NCBI RefSeq assembly: GCF_000974985.2
Contig: NZ_LAVA02000028.1
Span: 1-64,000 of the forward strand
DNA from: Streptomyces mangrovisoli
GTDB taxonomy: Bacteria; Actinomycetota; Actinomycetes; Streptomycetales; Streptomycetaceae
Direction: 5' to 3'
DNA: 64,000 bases
This document shows positions 46,409 through 54,825 of the stretch, piece by piece. Position 1 is the stretch's first letter. The number at the start of each line of letters is the position of its first letter. The position numbers and the translations under genes are program-made. The notes below the pieces were generated by a model. The model worked only from the letters and a program-made list of their open reading frames with translations. It made no database searches and had not been told where the DNA came from.

Positions 46409-48963
46409 GAAGCCTGCCTTTCCGGTTGTGCCGTGTTCTGCGTGAGCGCGGGGGCGGGGTCGGGGCGCCGGCCCGCCGCGCGGAGGGTCAGCACCATGGT
46501 GAGGCCGCCGCCGGGGGTGTCCTCGGCGTCCAGGGTGCCGCCCATGGCCTCGGCGAAGCCGCGCGCCACGGCGAGGCCGAGACCCACGCCCGCGCCGCGC
46601 GGCGAGTCGCCGTAGCGCTGGAAGGGCTCGAAGATGCGTTCCTTGGCCTCGTCCGGGACGCCCCGGCCGCGGTCGACCACCCGCACCTCGACCCGGTCGC
46701 CGAGGGCGCTCGCCGCGACGAGGACCCTTTCGCCGGGCGGGCTGTACTTGACCGCGTTCTCCACCAGGTTGGCGACCGACCGCTCCAGCAGGCCCGCGTC
46801 GACCTCGACCATGGGCAGCGTCTCGGGGATGTCCAGCTCCACGCTGTCCTCGGGCACCCCGCCCAGCGCCATCGGCACCACCTCGTCCAGATCGGCCTCC
46901 CGGATGATCGCCGAGACGGTCCCGGTGTTCAGGCGCGACATGTCGAGCAGATTGCCCACCAGGTGGTCCAGGCGGTCCGCGCCGTCCTCAATCGCCTCCA
47001 GGAGCTCCGCCCGGTCCTCCTCCGACCACTCCACGTCGTCGGAGCGCAGCGAGGTGACGGCCGCCTTGATGCCGGCCAGCGGGGTGCGCAGGTCGTGGCT
47101 GACCGCCGCGAGCAGCGCCGTGCGGATGCGGTTGCCCTCGGCGAGCGTCCGGGCCTGGTCGGCCTCGGCCTGGAGCCGCCTGCGGTCCAGGACGACGGCG
47201 GCCTGCGCCGCGAACGCGGCCAGCACGCGGCGGTCGGCGGCGGGCAGCACCCGGCCGGACAGGGCCAGCGCCATGTGGTCGCCCACCGGCACGTCCACGT
47301 CGGCGTCCTCCGGCCGGGCCACCGGCTGGGCGGGGCCGACCCGGCCCGCGCAGGTCCACGGGGCCATGTCGCCGGCCCGCTCCAGCAGCGCCACCGACTC
47401 CATGCCGAACGTCTCCCGGACCCGCTCCAGGAGCGCCTCCAGGCTGGTCTCGCCGCGCAGCACGCTCCCCGCGAGGTAGGCGAGTATCTCCGCCTCGGCC
47501 CGCAGCCGGGCCGCCTGGTGGGTGCGCCGGGCCGCGAGGTCGACGACCGACGCCACGGACACCGCCACCCCCACGAAGATCACGATGGCGACGATGTTCT
47601 TGGGGTCGGCGACGGTCAGCCGGTGCAGGGGCGGTGTGTAGAAGTAGTTCAGCAGCAGGGATCCGAACGCGGCCGACGCCAGGGCCGGGAGCAGCCCGCC
47701 GAGCAGCGCTGCCGCCACCGTCAGCGACAGGAACAGCAGCATGTCGTTGGCGAGCCCGAGGTCCATCGTATTGAGCAGCACCGCCAGGATCACCGGGCCG
47801 GCCACTCCGGCCAGCCAGCCCCAGATGATCCGGGTCCGCCCGAGCCGGGCGCCGCGCGCCACGGGCAGCCCGCGGCCCTTGGCGACCTCGCCGTGGGTGA
47901 CGATGTGCACGTCCAGGTCGGGCCCCGACTCGCGGGCCACCGTGGCGCCGACGCCGGGGCCGAAGACGTACTGCCAGGCCTTGCGCCGCGAGGAGCCGAG
48001 CACGATCTGGGTCGCGTTCGCGCCCCGCGCGAAGTCCAGCAGGGCCCTCGCCACGTCGTCGCCCACCACGTGGTGGAACGTGCCGCCGAGGTCCTCCACC
48101 AGGGTCCGCTGCTGGGCGAGCTCCTTCGGGGAGGCGGAGGTGAGTCCGTCGCTGCGGGCCACGTACACCGCGAGCACCTCGCCGCCCGCGCCCTTCTCCG
48201 CCAGCCGCACCGCCCGCCGGATCAACGTCCGGCCCTCGGGGCCGCCGGTCAGCCCCACCACGATCCGCTCGCGCGAACCCCAGATCGCGGACACCCGGTG
48301 CTCGCTGCGGTACCGCGTCAGGTACTCGTCGACCCGGTCGGCCACCCACAGCAGCGCCAGCTCCCGCAGTGCGGTCAGGTTGCCCGGCCGGAAGTAGTTG
48401 GAGAGGGCCGCGTCGACCTTGTCCGACCGGTAGATGTTGCCGTGGGCCATCCGCCGCCGCAGCGCCTGCGGGGACATGTCCACCAGCTCGATCTGGTCGG
48501 CCCGCCGTACGACCTCGTCCGGCACGGTCTCCTGCTGCCGGATGCCCGTGATCGACTCCACGACGTCACCCAGCGACTCCAGATGCTGGATGTTCACCGT
48601 CGACACGACGTCGATGCCCGCGGCCAGCAGCTCCTCCACGTCCTGCCAGCGCTTGGCGTGCCGCGAGCCCGGCACGTTGGTGTGCGCCAGCTCGTCCACC
48701 AGGGCGACGTGCGGGCGCCGCGCCAGCACCGCCTCGACGTCCATCTCGGTGAAGGACGTGTCCCGGTACGCCAGCTGCCGCAGGGGGACCTGCTCCAGCC
48801 CGTGCAGCATCACCTCCGTGCGCGGGCGCCCGTGGTGCTCCACGAAGCCGACGACCACGTCGGTGCCCCGCTCGGCACGGCGGTGCGCCTCCGACAACAT
48901 GGCGTAGGTCTTGCCCACACCCGGTGCCGCACCGAGGTAGATCCGAAGCTTGCCGCGTGCCAT
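46405..48963 (-). CDS. kdpD: Sensor histidine kinase KdpD
   Basis: 852 aa. N-terminal KdpD domain with Walker A GAAPGVGKT (11-19) and VALVDELAHTN; a UspA-like domain (~235-370, GLTGGPEGRTLIRRA); four short TM helices (~400-510, DUF4118); a GAF-like region; then HisKA (phospho-His in AAVSHDLRTPL) and HATPase (NLVENAVKYSP, GAGVGLGLAVARGF). ATG 48963 gives the usual MARGKLRIYLG opening. The kinase/phosphatase senses K+ and turgor. It is transcribed before kdpE. Confidence 0.94.
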   Translation of the reverse strand: MARGKLRIYLGAAPGVGKTYAMLSEAHRRAERGTDVVVGFVEHHGRPRTEVMLHGLEQVPLRQLAYRDTSFTEMDVEAVLARRPHVALVDELAHTNVPGSRHAKRWQDVEELLAAGIDVVSTVNIQHLESLGDVVESITGIRQQETVPDEVVRRADQIELVDMSPQALRRRMAHGNIYRSDKVDAALSNYFRPGNLTALRELALLWVADRVDEYLTRYRSEHRVSAIWGSRERIVVGLTGGPEGRTLIRRAVRLAEKGAGGEVLAVYVARSDGLTSASPKELAQQRTLVEDLGGTFHHVVGDDVARALLDFARGANATQIVLGSSRRKAWQYVFGPGVGATVARESGPDLDVHIVTHGEVAKGRGLPVARGARLGRTRIIWGWLAGVAGPVILAVLLNTMDLGLANDMLLFLSLTVAAALLGGLLPALASAAFGSLLLNYFYTPPLHRLTVADPKNIVAIVIFVGVAVSVASVVDLAARRTHQAARLRAEAEILAYLAGSVLRGETSLEALLERVRETFGMESVALLERAGDMAPWTCAGRVGPAQPVARPEDADVDVPVGDHMALALSGRVLPAADRRVLAAFAAQAAVVLDRRRLQAEADQARTLAEGNRIRTALLAAVSHDLRTPLAGIKAAVTSLRSDDVEWSEEDRAELLEAIEDGADRLDHLVGNLLDMSRLNTGTVSAIIREADLDEVVPMALGGVPEDSVELDIPETLPMVEVDAGLLERSVANLVENAVKYSPPGERVLVAASALGDRVEVRVVDRGRGVPDEAKERIFEPFQRYGDSPRGAGVGLGLAVARGFAEAMGGTLDAEDTPGGGLTMVLTLRAAGRRPDPAPALTQNTAQPERQAS

Positions 48964-49239
48964 GGCCCCATTGTCTTCCTGTGACTGACGCATACGCAGC
49001 GTCGACCTTACGGCCAGGGATCTCGGCAAAACGGGCGCGGGAGTGGGCAGCGGACCTCTTTGACGCAACCCTGATGCGGGCGGCGGGGTGCGTCGCGTGG
49101 TCCTCGGGGACCGGGCGCCCGTGTCGGTGGCTGGGCGCCCGGTCCTCGCTGTCCCGGTGGTCGTCCGTCGGCTTCGATGGCCGCTCACCCCTTCATCGGA
49201 CGAGCCCCCCGGATCGGTTCACGCGACGGCCGCCGGATC

Positions 49240-50457
49240 TCACGCCGGGTTGTCGCCGTGCGTCAGCGTCTCCCACGCCACGAACAGGTTGTTGGTGCCG
49301 GCCGGGCGGCCGGCCTCGGTCAGGGCCTGGGTGTTCGTCATCGCGATGCCCAGCCGGTTGTGCAGCGCGTTGTAGCCGACCTCGGTGACCGGGCCGAGGC
49401 CGGTGGTCAGGGAGCCGCCGCACAGCCAGCTCGGCACGGCCGCCCCCCGCTCGTACTTGGCCTGGAAGCCGAGCGCCTGGCGCAGCCGCTCGCCGACGTC
49501 GGTGCCGTACAGGTCCTGGCCCTGGATCCGGCTGGTCTCGGCGATGTGGGAGATCGACGAGATGCCGTAGCCGGTGTGCGTGAAGTCGCGGCAGGTCTCC
49601 TGGGTGAGGCCGGTGACGAAGGTCGACTGGCCCTGCCAGTACGCGACGATCTTGGCCGTGGTGTCGAGGTTCTGGCTCGGCACCGTCTTCGGCAGGGCGC
49701 CGTCGGAGGCCAGGTAGACGTAGGCGGCGGTGCGGGTGCGGAAGGTCGCCATGGCCTTGTCGTACGACGTCCTGTCCTCGAGGAAGACGGAGATGCCCAC
49801 GGCGGCCTCCGTCATCGTCAGCTCCCAGTTGCCGTTGGAGTGGGAGCCGTTGATGACCTCGGGCAGGTAGACGGTGCGCAGCATGGTCGCGAAGCGCGCG
49901 GACTCGGTCCAGGTCCCGGTGTACGTGTACTTGATCAGCTCGGCGGCCTTGGCCCAGGAGGAGCCGGCCCAGCCGGTCTGCAGGGGCGCGTTGCTGTTGG
50001 TGTGTTCCTTGATCACGGCGGACCAGGCGTCCATCAGCTCGATGGACTTCCGGGCGTAGCGGTCGTCGCGGGTGATGTACCAGGCGAGGGCGTCGGTGTA
50101 GGCGGCGATCGCGTCCTGGCGCTCGTCGGTGCAGCCGTAGTCCGGGTTGGAGTACGAGCCGCACTCGACGGTGGCGCGGGGTGCGGGGGTGCGGTTCAGG
50201 TCGGCGTACTTGCTGCCCATCATCTGGTCGTAGGCGCTCTTCCAGGGCTGGGCGCCGGCCAGCACCTTGCCTCGGGCGAAGTCGAGCTGGGCCCGGGAGA
50301 CCGTGACTCCGGGGTGGGCGAACGTGGTGGGGGCGGCCTGCGCGGGCCGGGCGCCCGGCCAGGCGAGCAGTCCGGCCACGAGGGCGGTGACGGCCGCGGC
50401 GGCGGGCAGGAGGGTGGAACGTGCGCTGCGGCGGTGTCGCGTGGGGGTGTCAGACAT
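49240..50457 (-). CDS. Secreted alginate-lyase-family protein
   Basis: 405 aa with a Sec signal peptide (basic start, hydrophobic ~17-34, cut after AQA). Mature region has PF05426-type features: TPAPRATVECGSYSNPD, NSNAPLQTGWAGSSWAKAAE, HSNGNWELTMTEAAVGISVF, and helical repeats of an alpha/alpha toroid (PL5-like). It should cleave a uronic acid polysaccharide outside the cell; alginate itself is a guess. ATG 50457, AGGA ~10 nt upstream. Behind a DasR-like palindrome. It interrupts the conserved actinobacterial gene order. Confidence 0.82.
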   Translation of the reverse strand: MSDTPTRHRRSARSTLLPAAAAVTALVAGLLAWPGARPAQAAPTTFAHPGVTVSRAQLDFARGKVLAGAQPWKSAYDQMMGSKYADLNRTPAPRATVECGSYSNPDYGCTDERQDAIAAYTDALAWYITRDDRYARKSIELMDAWSAVIKEHTNSNAPLQTGWAGSSWAKAAELIKYTYTGTWTESARFATMLRTVYLPEVINGSHSNGNWELTMTEAAVGISVFLEDRTSYDKAMATFRTRTAAYVYLASDGALPKTVPSQNLDTTAKIVAYWQGQSTFVTGLTQETCRDFTHTGYGISSISHIAETSRIQGQDLYGTDVGERLRQALGFQAKYERGAAVPSWLCGGSLTTGLGPVTEVGYNALHNRLGIAMTNTQALTEAGRPAGTNNLFVAWETLTHGDNPA

Positions 50458-50520
50458 GACCGTCCGTTCCTGTATGTGAACGTCACTTGGGTTTCTGAAC
50501 GTGCACCGGCAGGGCGGACC

Positions 50521-50536
50521 ATAGGTCTGGACCAGG
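50521..50536. promoter_or_regulatory. DasR/GntR-type operator (dre-like) upstream of the lyase
   Basis: ATAGGTCTGGACCAGG matches the dre consensus ACTGGTCTAGACCACT at about 12 of 16 positions, with the core GGTCTnGACC intact. It lies 64-79 nt upstream of the lyase ATG. Confidence 0.45.
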
Positions 50537-50788
50537 CTTCCGTCAAGTGATGAAGAAAGACGGGCTGGTCCGCGGCGGGGCGCTCCGCCGCGATGACGCG
50601 GCGCGCGTGGATGTGCGCGCCCCAGGACGGGGCGCGGGCGCGCCCCCAGCGGAAGCGCAACCGGGTGCACGATCAGATGCGCGATCAGATGCGCCCCGGG
50701 CGCGCGGGCGGTCAGACGGCTGCGCGGGCGGGCGCGCTGGCGGGCGGACAGGCGGACGTCAGGGCCGCATCCGAGCGCGGGCAAGCGA

Positions 50789-50819
50789 AAGGGCCGCACC
50801 CCCGGTGGGTGCGGCCCTT
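50789..50819. terminator. Hairpin terminator downstream of DUF3710
   Basis: 13-bp perfect stem AAGGGCCGCACCC/GGGTGCGGCCCTT, 5-nt loop, about 90 nt past the stop of the minus-strand gene. Confidence 0.75.
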
Positions 50820-50862
50820 CGGTGAGCTGTGTGCTCGCGGACACGTGCGTACCCGCTCGCGT

Positions 50863-50892
50863 CCGTGGACGCGTCGGCGCCCGCGTCCACGG
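50863..50892. terminator. Second hairpin, close to the DUF3710 stop
   Basis: CCGTGGACGCG and CGCGTCCACGG, 11-bp stem with 8-nt loop, 19 nt past the stop; tandem with the hairpin at 50789. Confidence 0.55.
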
Positions 50893-50910
50893 ATGGACGC
50901 GGCGCCGCGC

Positions 50911-51678
50911 CTAGCGGACCTCGGTGATCTCCGGGCCCCGCTGGAGCTGGCCCATGCCGCCGGAGAAGCGCGAACCGGCCTCCTCCTGCTGGACGCCCTC
51001 GGGCACCATCTGGGCGTCGTTGGGCAGCTTCAGGACGATCGGGTCGCGGGGCGCCATCGGGCCCTCGCCGCGGACCACGACCGTGTCGCGGAAGATCTGC
51101 TCCAGGAGGCCGGCCGCCTGCGGCTGCACGGCTCCCTGACCGGAGATCACACCGCGCAGGAACCAGCGCGGGCCGTCGACGCCGACGAACCGCACGACCT
51201 GGAAGCCGCCCGTGCCGTCCGGCAGCTGCACCGGGACCTGCGCGCGCAGCTCCCAGCCCAGCGGACCCTCGACCTCGTCGACGATGCCGCCCTGCTGGGT
51301 GATGCCGGAGGCGATCTCCTCGCGCACCTCGCCCCAGATGCCCTCGCGCTTGGGAGCGGCGAACGCCTGGAGCTGTACGGCGCTGTCCCGCAGCACGACG
51401 GTGGCCGCGACGATCGCGTCGCCGGCGACCTCCACGCGCAGCTCCATGCCGTCGACGCCGGGTACGAACAGACCGCCGAGGTCCACGCGGCCCTCGCTCG
51501 GGTCGCGTACCTCGGTGCTGTCCCAGGGCCCGTCGGGCCGCGGTTCGGGTTCGAGCCGGACGCGCTCGCGCTCGGTCTCGCCCTCTTCGTCCGCCTCGGT
51601 GTCGACGCTGTCGACGACCTGCTCGGCCTCGCCGGCCGCGTCGTCGGCGGCACCCTTCTTGTTGCGACGTCCGAACAC
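50911..51678 (-). CDS. DUF3710 domain protein
   Basis: 255 aa. Charged, disordered N-terminus (acidic, ~10-45), then a compact beta-rich domain with VDLGGLFVPGVDGMELRVEV, FAAPKREGIWGEVREEI and FVGVDGPRWFLRGVISGQGA, the DUF3710 core. Function unknown; it is kept next to dut across actinobacteria. GTG 51678 begins 1 bp after the dut stop, with GGAAGGA inside the dut tail, so it is coupled to dut. Confidence 0.88.
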   Translation of the reverse strand: MFGRRNKKGAADDAAGEAEQVVDSVDTEADEEGETERERVRLEPEPRPDGPWDSTEVRDPSEGRVDLGGLFVPGVDGMELRVEVAGDAIVAATVVLRDSAVQLQAFAAPKREGIWGEVREEIASGITQQGGIVDEVEGPLGWELRAQVPVQLPDGTGGFQVVRFVGVDGPRWFLRGVISGQGAVQPQAAGLLEQIFRDTVVVRGEGPMAPRDPIVLKLPNDAQMVPEGVQQEEAGSRFSGGMGQLQRGPEITEVR

Positions 51679-51679
51679 G

Positions 51680-52240
51680 TCACTGTCCTTCCCGGTCGGA
51701 TACGACCGAAGCGTATCTATTCCCACCCGTAGCGCCGCCGTCGGCGGCTCGATCGCTTGTTCCGCTCGCGCCACCCACCGCCGCATGCCCGCCGGTGGAC
51801 CCGAAGCCCCCTTCGGCCCGCACCGAGCCGGGAAGCTCCGCCACCTCCTGGAAGCGGACCCTCTCGACCTGCTGGACGACCAACTGGGCGATCCGGTCGA
51901 AGCGCTCGAACCGCACCGACTCGCGCGGGTCGAGATTCACCACGATCACCTTGATCTCCCCACGGTACCCGGCATCAACCGTCCCTGGGGCATTCACCAG
52001 AGCGACTCCGCAGCGGGCGGCGAGACCGGAGCGCGGGTGCACGAAGGCCGCGTACCCTTCGGGCAGCGCGACGGACACCCCGGTGGGCAGGACGGCCCGC
52101 TCCCCGGGAGCGAGTTCGACGGCCTCGGTGGTGCGCAGATCGGCGCCCGCGTCACCGGGGTGTTCGTACGACGGGAGCGGTACGTCCGGATCGACGCGCC
52201 GCAGCAGCACGTTCAGCGCGGGACGGTCGAGGGGGCTCAC
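51680..52240 (-). CDS. dut: dUTP pyrophosphatase
   Basis: 186 aa trimeric dUTPase. All motifs are seen: HPGDAGADLR (I), HPRSGLAARCGV (III), NAPGTVDAGYRGEIKV (catalytic Asp/Tyr), ERFDRIAQLVVQ (IV) and GGFGSTGGH (V, the P-loop-like tail that closes over the substrate). Beyond motif V there are ~33 extra Gly/Ala/Ser-rich residues, longer than most dUTPases. It hydrolyses dUTP to dUMP and PPi, keeping uracil out of DNA. GTG 52240 overlaps the thioesterase stop (GTGA). Confidence 0.95.
   Translation of the reverse strand: MSPLDRPALNVLLRRVDPDVPLPSYEHPGDAGADLRTTEAVELAPGERAVLPTGVSVALPEGYAAFVHPRSGLAARCGVALVNAPGTVDAGYRGEIKVIVVNLDPRESVRFERFDRIAQLVVQQVERVRFQEVAELPGSVRAEGGFGSTGGHAAVGGASGTSDRAADGGATGGNRYASVVSDREGQ
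51699..51717. promoter_or_regulatory. GATACG-N7-CGTATC inverted repeat inside the dut tail
   Basis: Perfect 6-bp arms upstream of the DUF3710 start (21-39 nt). It may be an internal operator or promoter for the DUF3710 gene, or chance coding sequence. Confidence 0.25.
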
Positions 52241-52821
52241 GGGTTCACCTCGAAGGCGCGGGCGCGGCGGACCTGGTCGGGATCGTCCATGGCGGCCCGG
52301 ATCTCGTCGGGGCGGCCGTTGTCGATGAAGTGGTCGACCTTGACCTCGACGAACAGGGCGTCGGCGCGGACGGCGACGGGCCCGTCGGGGCCGCCGATGC
52401 GTCCGGTGGCCGTCGAGTAGATCTTGCGTCCGGCCACGGCCGTCACCTCCGCCTCCAGGAAGAGCGTGGTGCCGACGGGCACGGGCCGTACGAAGTCGGT
52501 CTCCAGGCGTCCGGTGACCGCGATGGTGCGCAGCAGCCAGTTCAGCGAGCCGAGGGTCTCGTCGAGCGCCGTGGCGAGCACGCCGCCGTGCGCGAGGCCG
52601 GGGGCGCCCTGGTGGGCGGGCTGGACGGTGAACTCGGCGGTGAGGGACACGCCCTCGCCGGCCCGCGCCTCCAGATGCAGCCCGTGCGGCTGCTCTCCGC
52701 CGCAGCCGAAACACTGGCCGTAATGGGCGCCGAGAAGCTCGCCGGGGGCGGGGGCGTCGGGATGACGCACCGGTGTCACGGCGTCGGCGGGAGGCTCAAG
52801 AGCTGGGGAACTACCACTCAC
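52237..52821 (-). CDS. PaaI-family hotdog thioesterase
   Basis: 194 aa. Hotdog core at ~45-165 with APGLAHGGVLATALDETLGSLNWL (HGG...DE catalytic pattern) and ETDFVRPVPVGTTLFLEAEV. A CFGCG segment (~52) precedes it, as in 4HBT proteins with an N-terminal Cys pair. It hydrolyses acyl- or aryl-CoA. First gene of a thioesterase-dut-DUF3710 operon. GTG 52821 with AAGG ~9 nt upstream is preferred; a longer frame to ATG 52881 would overlap the divergent gene's start. Confidence 0.85.
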   Translation of the reverse strand: MSGSSPALEPPADAVTPVRHPDAPAPGELLGAHYGQCFGCGGEQPHGLHLEARAGEGVSLTAEFTVQPAHQGAPGLAHGGVLATALDETLGSLNWLLRTIAVTGRLETDFVRPVPVGTTLFLEAEVTAVAGRKIYSTATGRIGGPDGPVAVRADALFVEVKVDHFIDNGRPDEIRAAMDDPDQVRRARAFEVNP

Positions 52822-52879
52822 AGCCGCAGACCTTACCCGCGCGTCGGCGCCCTCAGGACACCGTGCCAAGCTTGGTTTC

Positions 52880-53347
52880 ATGCAGCTCTCCGCATCGCCG
52901 TACGAAGAACGCCTCACCGCCCCCCGTTCGTGGTGGTTCGTCTGCTTCCTCATGGGCGTCGCGTGCGCCTTGATCATGATGCCTTTCGGCACCCTCCCGA
53001 CGCTCGCGGGTCTGGTCGGCGGTACGGCGGCATCGGCGATCGTCGCCAGTTCGTACGGGTCCCCGCGCATCCGTGTCGTGGGGGACGCGCTGATCGCGGG
53101 CGAGGCGAAGATCCCGGTGGCGGCGCTGGGCGACGCGGTGGTGCTGGACCCCGAGGAGGCGCGCGCCTGGCGCACGTACAAGGCCGACGTACGCGCCTTC
53201 CTGCTGCTGCGCGCCTACATCCCGCAGGCGCTGAAGGTGGAGGTCACCGACCCCGCCGACCCGACGCCGTACCTGTACCTGTCGACGCGCGAGCCGGAGC
53301 GCCTGGCCGCGGCGATCGAGGCCGCCCGCACGGCTTCGGCGGCATAG
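52880..53347 (+). CDS. DUF3093 membrane protein
   Basis: 155 aa. Two TM helices in SWWFVCFLMGVACALIMMPFG and LAGLVGGTAASAIVASSYG, then a cytoplasmic domain with SPRIRVVGDALIAGEAKIPV and YKADVRAFLLLRAYIPQAL. This is the DUF3093 family, found beside dut in actinobacteria (Rv2698 position). Function unknown. No ribosome site precedes ATG 52880, so it may be leaderless. Confidence 0.88.
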   Translation: MQLSASPYEERLTAPRSWWFVCFLMGVACALIMMPFGTLPTLAGLVGGTAASAIVASSYGSPRIRVVGDALIAGEAKIPVAALGDAVVLDPEEARAWRTYKADVRAFLLLRAYIPQALKVEVTDPADPTPYLYLSTREPERLAAAIEAARTASAA

Positions 53348-53455
53348 GCGCAGCACGCTCCGCGCGGTTGACGCACGGATCTTCGAATACGGGTCCCGCT
53401 CCCGCGCGGGACGGCGCGCACCGTGCGAGGCAGCGCTTCGAGGAACGGCCGCATC

Positions 53456-53575
53456 GGGCTCGGCGCCTCTCGGGGCCGATCTGTCGGGTTCGGCGCCTCT
53501 CGGAGCCGATCTGTCGGGTTCGGCGCCTCTCGGAGCCGCCCTGTCGGGTTCGGCGCTTCGCGGGACTGCCGCGTC
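53456..53575. repeat. 30-bp tandem repeat, 4 copies
   Basis: Units begin GGGYTCGGCGC at 53456, 53486, 53516 and 53546; copies 1-3 nearly identical, copy 4 degenerate. Each contains GGCGCC-TCTC-GGAGCC, a small hairpin. They abut the stop of the minus-strand gene at 53580. Contiguous units with no spacers exclude CRISPR. Confidence 0.88.
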
Positions 53576-53579
53576 GGGC

Positions 53580-54515
53580 TCAGCGGCCCAGTTCGCCCGT
53601 GATGTCGTCCAGCGACAGCGGATCCGCGGGGGTCTCCAGCGGCGGCAGCTCGGGCAGGGCGTCCCAGGGCACCTGGAAGGTTCTCAGGTCCTTGCGGATG
53701 CGCTCGGCGAGCCTTCTGGTGTCGCGGCGGTTCATGACCGCTCCGACGGCGGCGCCCACCATGAACGGCATCAGGTTGGGCAGGTCCCGCACCGTCCGCT
53801 TCATGATCTGCTGGCGCAGCTCGCGCTTCATGGGGCTGTTGACGGCCGTGCTGATCGTCCACGGCTTCATGGCGCTGACCCCGCGCTCGCCCGACCACGA
53901 GCCGAGGTAGGCGGTGCTGCGCTCCTTGAGGTTCCCCGGCGGACGTACGCCGTAGACCTCGTGGAGCTCGGCGATGAGCTTCAGCTCGATCGCGGCGACC
54001 CCGGTGATCTCGACCGCGAGCTCGGTGGGCATCGCGGGCGGCACGGGCAGCATGGCCGCCGCGCCGACGCCGGCCCCGACGGTCGACGTCGCGGCCGCCG
54101 CGCCCGCCACGAGTTTGTCGGCGAGCTCCTCGGGGCCGAGCCCGGGGAACTGCGCGCGGAGCGTGGCGAGGTCGCGTACGGGGATGCGCGGGGCGATCTC
54201 GATGATGCGGTCCGCGACGTACGCCAGCCCCGCCCTGGCGCGGCTGCCGCCCTTACGGACACCTTCCCGGGCCGCCTGTGCGGCCCTGCTCCCGATCGCC
54301 GCGGCCCGTCGACGGGCGACGGGCGACAGACGACCGGGCCGCGCCGGGACGTCACGCCCGGCGGCCGCCGCTTCGAGCGAGGCTCCCGTACCGGATGTCC
54401 CGGTGTCCGGTGAGCCCCGCTCGTCGTCACGCGCGCGCTGCGGGCCGTCGGACGGCCCTCGGTCCGCTCCCGGCAGGGGGAAGCGGCGCTTCCGGGGAGG
54501 GGTCGAGCCAGTCAC
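53580..54515 (-). CDS. Conserved actinobacterial protein, possibly EcsC-like
   Basis: 311 aa. N-terminal ~65 residues charged and disordered; the rest is helical with two hydrophobic Gly/Ala stretches (VAGAAAATSTVGAGVGAAAMLPV and NLMPFMVGAAVGAVMN) that could dip into a membrane. MPFMVGAAVGAVMNRRDTRRLAERIRKDL near the end recalls EcsC-family proteins, a weak resemblance. GTG 54515 has GAGGAC ~10 nt upstream and begins 13 bp after the DUF4193 stop. Confidence 0.65.
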   Translation of the reverse strand: MTGSTPPRKRRFPLPGADRGPSDGPQRARDDERGSPDTGTSGTGASLEAAAAGRDVPARPGRLSPVARRRAAAIGSRAAQAAREGVRKGGSRARAGLAYVADRIIEIAPRIPVRDLATLRAQFPGLGPEELADKLVAGAAAATSTVGAGVGAAAMLPVPPAMPTELAVEITGVAAIELKLIAELHEVYGVRPPGNLKERSTAYLGSWSGERGVSAMKPWTISTAVNSPMKRELRQQIMKRTVRDLPNLMPFMVGAAVGAVMNRRDTRRLAERIRKDLRTFQVPWDALPELPPLETPADPLSLDDITGELGR

Positions 54516-54528
54516 GGCCGACCCGTCC

Positions 54529-54825
54529 TCAGTCGCAGTCGCGGCAGATCGGCTGGCCGTTCTTCTCCCTGGCCAGCTGGCTGCGGTGATGCACCAGGAA
54601 GCAGCTCATGCAGGTGAACTCGTCCTGCTGCTTCGGGAGCACCCGGACGGCGAGTTCCTCGTTCGAGAGGTCCGCTCCGGGCAGCTCCAGTCCTTCTGCG
54701 GCCTCGAACTCGTCTACATCGACGGACGACGCGGACTTGTCGTTGCGCCGTGCCTTGAGTTCTTCGAGGCTGTCCGAATCGACGTCGTCGTCGGTCTTGC
54801 GTGGAGTGTCGTAATCGGTTGCCAT
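54529..54825 (-). CDS. DUF4193 zinc-ribbon protein
   Basis: 98 aa. Acidic N-terminal half (DDDVDSDSLEELKARR), then FTCMSCFLVHHRSQLA and ICRDCD at the very end: two CxxC pairs forming a zinc ribbon. This is the actinobacterial DUF4193 family (Rv2699c position). No proven role; it may contact RNA polymerase or the ribosome as other tiny ribbons do. ATG 54825 has GGGGAG 6 nt upstream. Its upstream region is 394 bp with no gene. Confidence 0.92.
   Translation of the reverse strand: MATDYDTPRKTDDDVDSDSLEELKARRNDKSASSVDVDEFEAAEGLELPGADLSNEELAVRVLPKQQDEFTCMSCFLVHHRSQLAREKNGQPICRDCD

Larger units (their letters stand above)
50458..50910. other. 453-bp gap between lyase start and DUF3710 stop
   Basis: Holds the lyase promoter side with the dre-like site, a low-complexity stretch (GATCAGATGC twice near 50670, many GCGGGCGG runs), and two hairpins near the DUF3710 end. 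No coding frame with convincing start or composition. Confidence 0.6.

Noticed and set aside
52822-52881. Extended N-terminus of the PaaI thioesterase to ATG 52881
   Set aside because: It would overlap the start codon of the divergent DUF3093 gene and leave no promoter room.
53456-53575. CRISPR array
   Set aside because: Repeat units are contiguous with no unique spacers and there are no cas genes.
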